From contig CAKPYB010000029.1 in assembly GCA_934202525.1 (NCBI GenBank), positions 1 through 39,605 of the forward strand: DNA of 39,605 bases, written 5' to 3'. This DNA comes from an uncultured Prevotella sp. (lineage in GTDB: Bacteria > Bacteroidota > Bacteroidia > Bacteroidales > Bacteroidaceae). The notes under the pieces were generated by a model. The model made no database searches and was not told the DNA's origin. It was given only the letters and a program-made list of their open reading frames with translations. Every line of letters starts with the position of its first letter. Positions within the stretch are counted from its first letter, which is position 1. Positions 14,664 through 23,468 of this stretch are shown piece after piece. The translations under genes were made by a program, and so were the position numbers.

Positions 14664-14702
14664 AAGCGGGTGTGTCATTGTATTTGGATGACACACCCGC
14701 TT
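14664..14702. terminator. Strong bidirectional terminator
   Basis: Arms 14664-14678 and 14688-14702 are perfectly complementary (15 bp) around a 9-base loop. It separates lacI 1 from the convergent NDH-2 gene. Confidence 0.85.
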
Positions 14703-14751
14703 CTATTATCTTTTATTTCTTTTTTTACTCTCTTCTCTAAGGATTAAGAGT

Positions 14752-16113
14752 TTAATCTTCTTCATTCTCCAGCAAGTCGGTGCCGAGGTGAGTGGTCTGC
14801 TCACGCTTCAAGCGGTCGCGCACCTCCTTTGGCTTGGTGGCGTAGGTAATCATTCGGATGGAATCGTTGTAGCTTACGTACTTCCAAAGCCAGTTGAGCA
14901 ATACCATCATCTTGTTCTTTACACCGAGGATGGAGCGGAGGTGAACCACCAGCCACAATACCCAGGCAAAGAAGCCCTGACTGTGGAACTTGCCAAGCTC
15001 TACCACTGCCTTGTTTCTACCCACGGTAGCCATTGAACCCAGGTTCTTGTAGCGGAAAGGCTTGAGCTGGGAATCAGTGGCTCCCTCGGCAATCTTCTGG
15101 ATATTCTTAGCCAGGAGTGCTGCCTGCTGAATGGCTACCTGCGCCAACTGTGGATGACCGCCAGGATAAGCTGGGTCTGTGGTCTGGATACACTGGTCGC
15201 CGATAGCGAAGAGACCGTCCATGCCAGGGATGCGGTTGAATTCATCTACTACGATTCGGAAACCACGGCCCAGATGGTCGCCATCGATACCTGTGATAGG
15301 CTGTGCCTTTACACCGGATACCCAGAGGAAGGTGCGGGTAGGAATCTCCTGACCATCCTTCATCAGAACCTTGTGGTCCTTGTAGTCGGTTACCATTTTG
15401 CCAAACTGTACATCCACACCCATACTGGTAAGGAATTCGTATGCTTTCTTAGAAGAGTCCTGTGACATTCCGGCGAGCAGTCTGTCGCCCGCTTCCAGGA
15501 GATAGATGTGCATCAGAGATGAGTCCATATCAGGATAATCATAAGGAATCACGTAGCGCTTCATTTCAGAGAGGGCTCCGGCAATCTCTACACCTGTGGC
15601 ACCACCGCCCACAATGACCACGTTCAGGAGTTCCTGTCGCTCCTCTTCTGTGGCACAGGTCAATGCACGCTCCAGGTTACTTAGCACAGCGTTGCGCAAT
15701 CCCATTGCTTCAGAAACGGTCTTCATCGGAATAGCCCACTTCTCGATGTTGGCATTGCCATAGAAATTGGTAGTGGTTCCTGCTGCGAACACCAAGTAAT
15801 CGTATTCAATCTTACCGATGGAAGTCTGCAGAATCTTCTTGTCTGGGAATACGGCTCTCGCTTCTGCCATGCGGAAGTAGAAGTTCTTGCGCTTACGGAA
15901 AATCTGGCGGAATGGGAAGGAGATGGAACTTGGATCAATACCTGCCGAGGCTATCTGATAGATAAGCGGAGGAAACTGATGGAAGTTGTTCTTGTCGATT
16001 AACACTACCTGAAGGTTTGCCTTGCTGAGGTCTTCTGCCAAGCGAAGACCACCGAGTCCGCCACCTACAATCACGACTCTCTTCAACTGATTTCTCTTGA
16101 TATTAATGCTCAT
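14752..16113 (-). CDS. ndh: Type II NADH:quinone oxidoreductase (NDH-2)
   Basis: 453 aa. Two dinucleotide-binding motifs are present: VVIVGGGLGGL near residue 13 for FAD and VVIVGGGATGVEIAGAL in the middle for NADH, plus the FAD-binding LFAIGDQ motif. The C-terminal part has amphipathic and hydrophobic segments (FFAWVLWLVVHL) that attach NDH-2 to the inner membrane. It oxidises NADH and reduces quinone without pumping protons. It lies between the two lacI genes; a lone LacI-type operator (16250-16261) lies upstream. Co-regulation with NADH-producing polyol dehydrogenases is inferred only. Confidence 0.9.
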   Translation of the reverse strand: MSINIKRNQLKRVVIVGGGLGGLRLAEDLSKANLQVVLIDKNNFHQFPPLIYQIASAGIDPSSISFPFRQIFRKRKNFYFRMAEARAVFPDKKILQTSIGKIEYDYLVFAAGTTTNFYGNANIEKWAIPMKTVSEAMGLRNAVLSNLERALTCATEEERQELLNVVIVGGGATGVEIAGALSEMKRYVIPYDYPDMDSSLMHIYLLEAGDRLLAGMSQDSSKKAYEFLTSMGVDVQFGKMVTDYKDHKVLMKDGQEIPTRTFLWVSGVKAQPITGIDGDHLGRGFRIVVDEFNRIPGMDGLFAIGDQCIQTTDPAYPGGHPQLAQVAIQQAALLAKNIQKIAEGATDSQLKPFRYKNLGSMATVGRNKAVVELGKFHSQGFFAWVLWLVVHLRSILGVKNKMMVLLNWLWKYVSYNDSIRMITYATKPKEVRDRLKREQTTHLGTDLLENEED

Positions 16114-16182
16114 AACTACTGCTATTTAAAAAACACATATATTTGAAGGCTTTTATGCCTGGTTCTCGCTGAAATTCGACTG

Positions 16183-16212
16183 CAAAGGTACAACTTTTTG
16201 ATGAAGTGGCAA
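16183..16212 (-). promoter_or_regulatory. Promoter of ndh
   Basis: TTG (16212-16210) and TACCTTTG (16190-16183) are 19 bp apart on the minus strand. Confidence 0.65.
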
Positions 16213-16249
16213 AGGAAGACGAGAAGAAATGTCGGGATAATAGGCTGAT

Positions 16250-16261
16250 GCAATCGTTTCC
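16250..16261. promoter_or_regulatory. Single LacI-type operator between ndh and lacI 2
   Basis: GCAATCGTTTCC is identical to the middle site of array A. There is no second or third site at the 12/19-bp spacing. It lies 59 bp beyond the ndh -7 box, so it is weaker evidence than the arrays. The rest of the 312-bp gap (16114-16425) holds only the two divergent promoters. Confidence 0.45.
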
Positions 16262-16345
16262 ATTTTGGGTTCGGGAAAACGAAGTGGTAAAATGTAATAT
16301 TTAGATAGCATTTTTAAGAGTATCCTTATCTTTTTTCGAGAAAAG

Positions 16346-16377
16346 TTGTCGATTTTAAAGGAAAAGTTGTATTTTTG
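16346..16377 (+). promoter_or_regulatory. Promoter of lacI 2
   Basis: TTG (16346-16348) and TATTTTTG (16370-16377) are 21 bp apart; the ATG is 48 bases downstream. Confidence 0.65.
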
Positions 16378-16425
16378 CATCGACAACTTCAATATTCGAA
16401 CATTTATCTGATAAAAACATAATAA

Positions 16426-17430
16426 ATGAAACATGTAACTATCAAGGATATAGCCCGTTCACTCTGCATCTCGGTCTCCACTGTTTCCAGAGCGTTGACG
16501 GATGACAAGAACATTCGCAAGGAGACGCGCGAGATGGTGGTGGAAGAGGCAAAGCGACTCGGATACAAGCGCAATCCGGTGGCGATGAACCTGAAGATGG
16601 GGCGCACGAACACCATTGGTGTCATCGTGCCGGAGATGCACACCCCTTATGCTTCGCAGGTGATTAACGGCATTCAGGACGTGCTCTACAAGAAGAACCA
16701 GAAGGTGATGATTGCCGAGAGCGATGAGAATCCGGAGCGTGAATTGGAGAACCTGAAGATGATGGAGCAGTTTATGGTAGATGGACTGATTGTGAGCCTC
16801 TGCAGCTACCGCAAGAACATAGAAATGTATCAGCAGTTGGCAGCAGATGGTATGGCAATCGTCTTCTACGACCGCATTCCATACGGATTGAAAATGCCGC
16901 AGGTGCTGGTGGATGATAATGTAGATTCATATTTCATGGTGGAGCATCTGATCCGTCTGGGCAGGAAGCGCATCGCTTATCTGCAGGGGCCCGACGACAT
17001 TTACAATGCCTATCAGCGAGGATTGGGTTATCGCCAGGCGATGGAGAAATTCCATCTCTTCGACCCTGAACTGATTGTAAAGACGGGAATGACCTTCAAG
17101 GATGGAGCTGATGCCATCGACCGCCTTATATATAATAAGGTAGAATTTGATGCAGTCTTCGCCTTTACCGACACTTTGGCGATAGGTGCGCAGAATCGAC
17201 TTCGTGCTTTGGGCAGACGGGTGCCGGAAGAGATTTTTGTGGCTGGATTTTCGGGCACCGAACTATCTACCATCGTTTCTCCGCAGATTACTACCATGGA
17301 ACCTCCGCTGGAAGAGATGGGCAGAAAGGCGGCTGAACTGGTGATGGAGAAGATTAACAATCCGGAGATGGAAGACAGGCAAGTGGTGCTGAAGACTACG
17401 ATGCGATGCAGGGAATCTACGGGAGAATGA
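16426..17430 (+). CDS. LacI-family transcriptional regulator 2
   Basis: 334 aa with HTH TIKDIARSLCISVSTVSRAL, hinge NPVAMNLKMG (with the usual hinge leucine, unlike lacI 1) and a sugar-binding effector domain. It is a clear paralogue of lacI 1, with many shared blocks such as ENLKMMEQ and the C-terminal TTMEPPLEEM region. It lies directly upstream of the mannitol dehydrogenase gene, whose promoter carries operator array C, so it probably takes part in the same regulon. Its own promoter has no triple array. The gene end is duplicated just after the stop codon (17413-17429 and 17435-17451). Confidence 0.9.
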   Translation: MKHVTIKDIARSLCISVSTVSRALTDDKNIRKETREMVVEEAKRLGYKRNPVAMNLKMGRTNTIGVIVPEMHTPYASQVINGIQDVLYKKNQKVMIAESDENPERELENLKMMEQFMVDGLIVSLCSYRKNIEMYQQLAADGMAIVFYDRIPYGLKMPQVLVDDNVDSYFMVEHLIRLGRKRIAYLQGPDDIYNAYQRGLGYRQAMEKFHLFDPELIVKTGMTFKDGADAIDRLIYNKVEFDAVFAFTDTLAIGAQNRLRALGRRVPEEIFVAGFSGTELSTIVSPQITTMEPPLEEMGRKAAELVMEKINNPEMEDRQVVLKTTMRCRESTGE

Positions 17431-17492
17431 TAATGAATCTACGGCAGAATGTTGTTATCTCCATATCAGCTGAAAATCGCCTGAAAAAAATT

Positions 17493-17535
17493 TAAAACGT
17501 TTGCAGAAATTGGAAACGTTTGCGGGAACGTTTGC
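17493..17535 (+). promoter_or_regulatory. Triple LacI-type operator array C
   Basis: Sites at 17493-17504, 17512-17523 and 17524-17535 share nnnAACGTTTGC (starts 19 and 12 bp apart). This is the same layout as arrays A and B when read relative to the controlled gene, and exactly 45 bp separate it from the -7 box at 17581. Confidence 0.8.
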
Positions 17536-17580
17536 AAGTTTTTTTCGAAAAAAATATCTTTTTATCTCGAAAAAACGCAA

Positions 17581-17588
17581 TATCTTTG
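17581..17588 (+). promoter_or_regulatory. Promoter -7 box of mannitol dehydrogenase gene
   Basis: TATCTTTG. The -33 region is only T-rich (no TTG), consistent with a promoter that needs an activator. Confidence 0.65.
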
Positions 17589-17599
17589 CCATCGGAAAC

Positions 17600-17646
17600 G
17601 GGAGATAAGCTCGCTGAGGAAATCCTCGGTTACTTGCTTCCCCTCC
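17600..17646 (+). other. Structured leader of mannitol dehydrogenase mRNA
   Basis: The leader of about 95 bases contains CTGAGG (17614-17619) pairing with CCTCGG (17624-17629) around AAAT. Flanking AAGC/GCTT and GGAG/CTCC can extend the stem. It may only be a stabilising 5' hairpin. Confidence 0.4.
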
Positions 17647-17691
17647 AAAAAGAATAAACAAATAATATTTACAGCTAACAATAAAAGAATT

Positions 17692-19188
17692 ATGGCAAAT
17701 TTAGTGAATGCAAACGCAGCAAATGCAGCTCAGGTAGTGAATGGTTATGCTTATAACCGCAGTTTGGTAAAGGCAGGTATCCTGCACTTCGGAGTAGGTA
17801 ACTTCCACCGTGCTCACTTGGAGTTTATGACCAATAAGCTTCTCGAGAACAATACCCAGCAGAACTGGGGTATCTGTGGAGCAATGATTCTCCCAGGCGA
17901 TGAGCGTCTCTACCACGCCCTGAAGAAGCAGGACGGTGAATACACCCTTACCGTATGTGGACGCGATGACAGCATCCAGGTTTATCAATTGGGTGCACTC
18001 GTTGAACTCTATTGGGGTATTGAGGAGCAAGAGCAGATTCTGAACAAGATTGCGTCTAAGGATATTAAGATTATCACCCTCACCATCACCGAGGGCGGAT
18101 ACAACATCTCTCGTCAGAGCGGCGAATTCATGCTCGACAATGCACAGGTGGCTCACGATATTCAGAACCCAGCCAAGCCGGTTACAGCCTTCGGATATGT
18201 TGCTGAGGGATTGCGCCGCCGCAAGGCAGCAGGCAATGGTCCTATCACTATCCTCTCCTGCGATAATCTGCAGCATAATGGCAATACAGCCCGCAAGGCG
18301 TTTATGACTTTCATCGAGGCTCAGGACAAGGAACTCGCTGCCTGGATGGAAGAGAACGTTACCTTCCCTAACTCAATGGTTGACCGCATTACTCCTGCCA
18401 CCCGTCCTGCCGACATCGAGCGACTGAATGCTCAGAACGGCACTTGCGATGAGGCTCCTGTATATTGCGAGGATTTCATCCAGTGGGTAGTAGAGGATAA
18501 CTTTGCAGCCGGTCGTCCAGCATGGGAAACCGTGGGTGCTCAGATGACTGATGATGTTACAGCCTTCGAGAATATGAAGCTTTCTCTTCTGAATGCTTCT
18601 CATACATTACTCTCTTATCCATCTTTCCTCGGTGGTTACCGCAAGGTAGATGCAGCCATGCACGATGAGAGAATCCGTAAGTTTGTTCGTGCCTTCATGG
18701 ACGAAGACATCACTCCTTACGTGCCAGCTCCAAAGGATACAGATCTTGAGGAATACAAGCAGTGCCTGGTAGAGCGTTTCGGCAACCGTATGGTCAGCGA
18801 CCAGGTGGCTCGTCTCTGCTTCGATGGTGCCAGCAAGTTCCCTGTTTACGTGATGCCGAACCTGGAGAAGATGATAGCAGATGATGCTTCAGGCAAGTGT
18901 CAGGATGTAGAGTTCAAGCGTGTGGCTTATCTCTTTGCTGCTTACCGTCATTATCTGAAGTATCAGGTAGATGACAACGGTGATGCTTTCGAGGTAGCTG
19001 ATCCATGGCTCACCGTAGATGACCGTAAGGCTATCGAAAGCGATAATGCACTCGAATTCCTCGGCATTTCAGCCTTCACAAGCACCAATCTCAAGGCAGC
19101 TGCTCATTTCGTAGAGCTCTATCTGAAGATGGTGGAAGACATCAAGGCAAAGGGTGCCATGAAGGTTTTGGAAGAAGAAATCCTGTAA
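17692..19188 (+). CDS. Mannitol 2-dehydrogenase family enzyme
   Basis: 498 aa, the usual length for polyol-specific long-chain dehydrogenases. It has the N-terminal nucleotide-binding region (LHFGVGNFHRAHLEF), the DNLQHNG motif and the catalytic signature K296-xxxx-N301-xx-H304 (KLSLLNASH). Family members include mannitol 2-dehydrogenase, fructuronate reductase and altronate oxidoreductase. The fructokinase, polyol dehydrogenase and shared operator arrays favour mannitol (to fructose) over uronate substrates, since no uronate isomerase or KDG kinase is nearby. NAD-linked, cytoplasmic. The FHS importer gene follows in the same direction. Confidence 0.85.
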   Translation: MANLVNANAANAAQVVNGYAYNRSLVKAGILHFGVGNFHRAHLEFMTNKLLENNTQQNWGICGAMILPGDERLYHALKKQDGEYTLTVCGRDDSIQVYQLGALVELYWGIEEQEQILNKIASKDIKIITLTITEGGYNISRQSGEFMLDNAQVAHDIQNPAKPVTAFGYVAEGLRRRKAAGNGPITILSCDNLQHNGNTARKAFMTFIEAQDKELAAWMEENVTFPNSMVDRITPATRPADIERLNAQNGTCDEAPVYCEDFIQWVVEDNFAAGRPAWETVGAQMTDDVTAFENMKLSLLNASHTLLSYPSFLGGYRKVDAAMHDERIRKFVRAFMDEDITPYVPAPKDTDLEEYKQCLVERFGNRMVSDQVARLCFDGASKFPVYVMPNLEKMIADDASGKCQDVEFKRVAYLFAAYRHYLKYQVDDNGDAFEVADPWLTVDDRKAIESDNALEFLGISAFTSTNLKAAAHFVELYLKMVEDIKAKGAMKVLEEEIL

Positions 19189-19215
19189 TATAGAGAATAG
19201 TTTTTGGGAATAAAA

Positions 19216-19259
19216 GTCAGGTGTTTTAATGGATTGTATAATTCGTCGGAACACCTGAC
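19216..19259 (+). terminator. Stem-loop between mannitol dehydrogenase and FHS transporter genes
   Basis: GTCAGGTGTT (19216-19225) pairs with AACACCTGAC (19250-19259) across a 24-base loop. There is no U-run, so it may set relative expression or protect the mRNA rather than terminate fully. Confidence 0.55.
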
Positions 19260-19296
19260 GATAGCTTAACTTTCTCTAATTTAAACCTAGATAAAC

Positions 19297-20604
19297 ATGA
19301 AACAATCGATAACACTCAGGAGTGCGGGACCTTTTCTCCTCCTGACATTCATATATTTTATAGTGGGCTTCCTCACCACCGTCAATGGTCAGTGTCAGGG
19401 TCCTTTGAAGATAGCCTTCCTCTCGGAGGTTACCACTACCAAGAACTCCCTGGCTACGCTCATCTCCTTCGCCTTCTTCCTGGGTTATCTGCTCAATAGT
19501 GCGAAGACGGGACGCTTGCTCAATAAGGTGGGCTATAAGAAGACACTTATCCGTTCGATGCTGGTAATGGTGCTGGGACTTGCCTTCTATCTTGCTTCGG
19601 CGCTGATTGCTGAATATTGGGGTGGGGCAGGTGTGCATCTCTCTCAGGATTTCGTACCATTCGGATATTTCGTTTTCCTTTTCGGTTCTTATCTGATGGG
19701 TACGGCTGCGGCAATGCTTCAGGTGGTTATCAATCCTTACATTGCTGCCTATCCTTTGCCGGGAACCCAACCTGTGCAGCGTATGAACTTTACCTGTGCC
19801 GTGAATTCATTCGGTACTACCATTGCTCCTTTCTTCGTAACGGGCGTGATGTTTGAAGGTGTGTCTCTGGATAGTGTTTCTGCCGATCAGCTCACCATTC
19901 CTTTCCTGGTGATGATGCTCATCATCGCCTTTACCACATGGAGTACTTCCAGAGCGAATCTTCCTGATATTGAGGGTACAAGAGAGAATTCTCAGGAGGC
20001 GGAATCTGAAGGCAAGACCACCACTGCAGTTGATGGCATGAATGCAAAGAAGCGCAGCATCTGGTCATTCCGTCATCTGAAATACGGAGTGATTACCATC
20101 TTCTTCTATGTAGGAACCGAGGTGGGAATCGGCAACAATATGAATCTCCATGCGATGGATCTGATGGGGCATGGTTACGATCTTTCGCCAGCCCTTCTTG
20201 CCACACTCTATTGGGGAGGATTCATGATAGGTAGAATGGTTTCTGCCGGTTTGAAGAATGTGGCGCCTCGCCCTATGCTCCTCACCGTTACGGTGGCTGC
20301 CATTGCATTGATGTCTGTTTCCATGTTTACCGAGAATCTCTGGTTGATGGCGGCTGTGGGATTGTTCCATAGTGTGATGTGGAGTTGCATCTTCACCTTG
20401 GCAGTTGATGGCTTGAAGGAGTATACTTCCAAGGCCTCAGGCGTGTTTATGATGGGTGTTTTCGGCGGTGCAGTCTTCCCTGTGCTTCAGGGTTTGCTTG
20501 CCGATTATATCGGTTCATGGCAGTTCACCTGGCTCGTTCCTCTCATCTGCGAGTTCGTCATCCTCTGGTACGGACTTGTGGGTTATAAGAAGCAGGAAGC
20601 ATAA
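19297..20604 (+). CDS. FHS-family sugar MFS transporter (FucP/GluP-like)
   Basis: 435 aa, about 12 membrane helices with a hydrophilic central loop (about residues 225-250, Glu/Thr-rich). The family-typical features of FucP-like H+ symporters are visible: an N-terminal helix ending FLTTVNGQCQGPLK, then GYLLNSAKTGRLLNKVGYKK, and QVVINPYIAAYPLPG. It imports a monosaccharide or, by context, the hexitol or fructose used by the adjacent dehydrogenase. Probably co-transcribed with it, since no -7 box is seen in the 108-bp gap. Confidence 0.87.
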   Translation: MKQSITLRSAGPFLLLTFIYFIVGFLTTVNGQCQGPLKIAFLSEVTTTKNSLATLISFAFFLGYLLNSAKTGRLLNKVGYKKTLIRSMLVMVLGLAFYLASALIAEYWGGAGVHLSQDFVPFGYFVFLFGSYLMGTAAAMLQVVINPYIAAYPLPGTQPVQRMNFTCAVNSFGTTIAPFFVTGVMFEGVSLDSVSADQLTIPFLVMMLIIAFTTWSTSRANLPDIEGTRENSQEAESEGKTTTAVDGMNAKKRSIWSFRHLKYGVITIFFYVGTEVGIGNNMNLHAMDLMGHGYDLSPALLATLYWGGFMIGRMVSAGLKNVAPRPMLLTVTVAAIALMSVSMFTENLWLMAAVGLFHSVMWSCIFTLAVDGLKEYTSKASGVFMMGVFGGAVFPVLQGLLADYIGSWQFTWLVPLICEFVILWYGLVGYKKQEA

Positions 20605-20640
20605 AAGATATCAGTAAGACATAAATAAGAAGGATATAAA

Positions 20641-20682
20641 AACTCGGGATGTTTCTCAATTAGAAGCATCCCGAGTTTTTTA
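20641..20682 (+). terminator. Strong intrinsic terminator
   Basis: Arms 20641-20656 and 20662-20677 form a 16-bp stem with one G-T pair and a 5-base loop, followed by a T-run. It ends the mannitol dehydrogenase-FHS operon and faces the convergent barrel gene. Confidence 0.88.
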
Positions 20683-20709
20683 TGAGCGTGTTTGTCTGAA
20701 TCTATCAGT

Positions 20710-23190
20710 TTAATACCAATGCTTGCCAGGCTTGTATTTCTTGGTGGTGTGGTTCAGGCGATAAACCACGCACGCCATCATATAGGATGGAATCACGTTG
20801 GTACTCTTGCTGCTGATGTAACTGCTGCTCTGCGTATATTCCACATGCTTCAGCTGCTTGAGAATATCAAAGCCTTCCAGCACTACCATCAGCTTATCGT
20901 TCAGGAATGTGCGAACTAGACGGGCATCCCATACGAAGTCGTTGGTATTCAACTCCTTGGTGGTATATTTTCTGCGTGTATAGAGATTGAAGTTGTTCGC
21001 CAGATCCAAATTCCATGGCAGATGGAGATGAGACAGCAGACCGAACTCCCAGTCGATAGGATGAGAGATGGTTCCATTGCTGTTGGTATAGGACTGGCGG
21101 AATCGGGAGCGGAGGGTGAATACCTGTTCGCCCGTCTTCCATTTCAATCTCAGGTCGTCGTCGATGCTGCGCACGGTGGCCTTCTTCTTCAGAGTCGAGA
21201 GGATATCTTCGTTCTTGGTCTCCTCCAGACTCACCTTCTGCTGGATTCCATACGTTACGTCGTTGTGCAGGAAGAGATTAGAGCCTGAAGTAAGCGGCAT
21301 TCCGAGAATCCATCTCATCTTCGTACTGTTGTTGCCGTTGGCGTTATCGTAGGTATAAAGCTTTCTACCCGACGGACGGTCGTAAGAGAGCTTGTTTACG
21401 ATGGCGTTGTAGGTGTTTTCTCTGATTACCTGCATCTTCAGCTCGTAGCGCATGTCCTTGCTCAGATAGGAGTAAGTAAGTCTTCTGTTCAGCAGCCATT
21501 GTGCCTTCAGGTTGCTATTACCGCGATAGTAATTCTGTGCATCGGTGGTGATGGTTACCTCCTCCGTCTGCTCAATCTCCGGTCTTGTGGATGTACTCTG
21601 GAAAAGGAGCGTCAGCTTGTGGCGCAAATTGTTGCTGCGCCATTGCAGATAGGTATTCTTCATGTCAAACGCCCAATAACGGTCGGTATGGGTGCGGTCG
21701 AAATCGCTCCTCGTATAGGTGCGGTTGATGCTGTGAAGTCCTATCGGCAGGAAGAGATTCGCATTCCATACACCCAGCGAATTGATGTATCCCCATTGCA
21801 GCTTGTAGGTGAACTCATGATAGTTGTCGTTCTCCCGTTGCTGGTAACTGTTGTTGCCATTCTGGGTTCCTGTTTCTGCCATTTCCTCGTGCTGACTGCT
21901 GTGCTTATACTGATATTGCACGGTAGAGAGGGTGCGGGGAGTGAGCCAGAGATAGCTGAACTTGGCGTAATACTCGGTGTAGTCGATAGGGCGGGTGAAG
22001 AGACGCTGACTATTATAATAGGTGTAGTCGATGGAAACATCGTAGTAATTTACGGTCTGCTCCGTGCGCTTGTCTTCCCTTCCGCCTTTGTTGGTGCCGC
22101 CGATATCTGCTTTCAGCTGCTTGCGCTTGTTGTCAAACTTGATGCTGGCGGAGGCAGAAATGCCTGCCGTATAGCTGTGGCTTTGGGTGGAAGCTATGTT
22201 CCGGCTGTCATTGATGAGTAATGCTGCCGATGTATCAGACTTCGAATCTTCTGATTTTCCATACTCCGAACCTTCTGATTTCCCTGTTTCCGAAGCATCC
22301 GGTAATCTCGATTCCGAAGCATCTGTCGTGGTGACATTATCGCCGGAATTATACTGGAATTTCGGCTTGACATGCACATCTACAGCCCCCAGCATGGTAT
22401 GAAAATCGTGATAGGTATCGATTTTCATCTTCTTGTTCTCGCCATAGGCGTGAGAGGTCTGTGCCGTATTTCCCGATTCTATGAAGTTGATCTTGTTGAT
22501 GTCGGTCACGCTTTCCGTGTTGGTACGGCTGAATGTCAGGTAACCGGTAGCATCCCATTTCTTCTCTTTCTTTCGGTAGTCGAAGCCTCCGGTCTGCGTG
22601 GTACGCTGGTTCTTTGCAGCTTCTGCAGGTGTCCATTCTGTCTCTTGTCCCGGCTGGCGTGAGTCGTTGATGTCGTTCACGTTTCCATATACGGTCATTC
22701 GGAGTTTCTTGTCATCTATCATCGCAAATACCTTTTCCGAATATCGGTTGTCCGGACCGAGTGCAGCCGAGAATTCAGCCCACCATTTCTTCTTGTATTC
22801 CTTTTTCAGTTTGATAGACATACGCTTACCCTGATCGTAGTCGTAGAACTTGATGTATTGGATGGCGTAAGCCGGAATACGTGAAGTGATGCTTGAGATG
22901 GAGTTCTTGAAGAAAGACTTGGTTTCCACCGTCATTTCCTTGATGGTGATTCCATCAATCTCCACATTTCCACTGCTGTAGTAGGTTACTCCTGGGAGTT
23001 TGCGCAAGAGACGGTCGATGTTGGCGCCCTCTGGGAGTACGAAGTCGTTGGCATAGAATGTCAATGTATCGCCCTTGGCATTGTTCTTCTTGATCTCATC
23101 CTCATCCTGTGCACGGGCTGGGAGAGAGAATGTAAGAGCGGCTATTGCTGCGAATGCTATGAGTCCTTGTTTCTTAATTTTCTGATGCAT
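20710..23190 (-). CDS. TonB-dependent-receptor-like outer-membrane barrel
   Basis: 826 aa from the ATG at 23190. The upstream extension in frame runs through the promoter and a low-complexity GC-rich region, so it is rejected. A signal peptide (about 1-26, ending PARA) is followed by a short plug-like part (NIDRLLRKLPGVTYYSSGNV) and a long barrel of alternating aromatic strands; the protein ends KPGKHWY. It lacks an obvious TonB box and the N-terminal carboxypeptidase-like domain usual in SusC. About residue 310-345 is a Ser/Glu/Asp-rich insertion (DASES, DASET, KSEGS, KSEDS) that looks like an external loop. No SusD partner is nearby; substrate unknown. Confidence 0.8.
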   Translation of the reverse strand: MHQKIKKQGLIAFAAIAALTFSLPARAQDEDEIKKNNAKGDTLTFYANDFVLPEGANIDRLLRKLPGVTYYSSGNVEIDGITIKEMTVETKSFFKNSISSITSRIPAYAIQYIKFYDYDQGKRMSIKLKKEYKKKWWAEFSAALGPDNRYSEKVFAMIDDKKLRMTVYGNVNDINDSRQPGQETEWTPAEAAKNQRTTQTGGFDYRKKEKKWDATGYLTFSRTNTESVTDINKINFIESGNTAQTSHAYGENKKMKIDTYHDFHTMLGAVDVHVKPKFQYNSGDNVTTTDASESRLPDASETGKSEGSEYGKSEDSKSDTSAALLINDSRNIASTQSHSYTAGISASASIKFDNKRKQLKADIGGTNKGGREDKRTEQTVNYYDVSIDYTYYNSQRLFTRPIDYTEYYAKFSYLWLTPRTLSTVQYQYKHSSQHEEMAETGTQNGNNSYQQRENDNYHEFTYKLQWGYINSLGVWNANLFLPIGLHSINRTYTRSDFDRTHTDRYWAFDMKNTYLQWRSNNLRHKLTLLFQSTSTRPEIEQTEEVTITTDAQNYYRGNSNLKAQWLLNRRLTYSYLSKDMRYELKMQVIRENTYNAIVNKLSYDRPSGRKLYTYDNANGNNSTKMRWILGMPLTSGSNLFLHNDVTYGIQQKVSLEETKNEDILSTLKKKATVRSIDDDLRLKWKTGEQVFTLRSRFRQSYTNSNGTISHPIDWEFGLLSHLHLPWNLDLANNFNLYTRRKYTTKELNTNDFVWDARLVRTFLNDKLMVVLEGFDILKQLKHVEYTQSSSYISSKSTNVIPSYMMACVVYRLNHTTKKYKPGKHWY

Positions 23191-23277
23191 CTGTTTTTTT
23201 CTTTGACTAGTCTTGCTGTTTGCTGATATGTTACTTTCTGGATACGTCGCTTTCAGGCTCTCGCCTTTATCTGGTTG

Positions 23278-23285
23278 CAAAGGTA
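23278..23285 (-). promoter_or_regulatory. Promoter -7 box of barrel gene
   Basis: TACCTTTG on the minus strand, 88 bases before the ATG at 23190. Confidence 0.6.
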
Positions 23286-23386
23286 AGCATATTTTTTGTA
23301 ACCACCAAATTTTTGGGTGTAGATAATGAGGTTTTTCAGCAAAAGGCTGAATGGGTCTTTCTGAGAGACGGAAGGGAAGGAGGGGA

Positions 23387-23446
23387 CCTGCGATGGAATC
23401 GCAGGGAACGGGGGCGGACGGGGGGCGGACGGGGGCGAACGGGGCT
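23387..23446. repeat. Hairpin and G-rich repeat block
   Basis: CCTGCGAT/ATCGCAGG (23387-23405) forms an 8-bp hairpin. It is followed by four runs of 4-6 G spaced by CGGAC/CGAAC (about 23410-23444), a possible G-quadruplex on the plus strand. It is strikingly GC-rich against its AT-rich surroundings and lies upstream of the barrel-gene promoter. Confidence 0.7.
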
Positions 23447-23468
23447 TTTCTTAATGAACCAAAAAACA

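Noticed and set aside
17692..19188. Fructuronate reductase (uronate pathway) as first choice
   Set aside because: Same protein family, but no uronate isomerase, KDG kinase or aldolase is nearby, while fructokinase and a second polyol dehydrogenase share its operator array.
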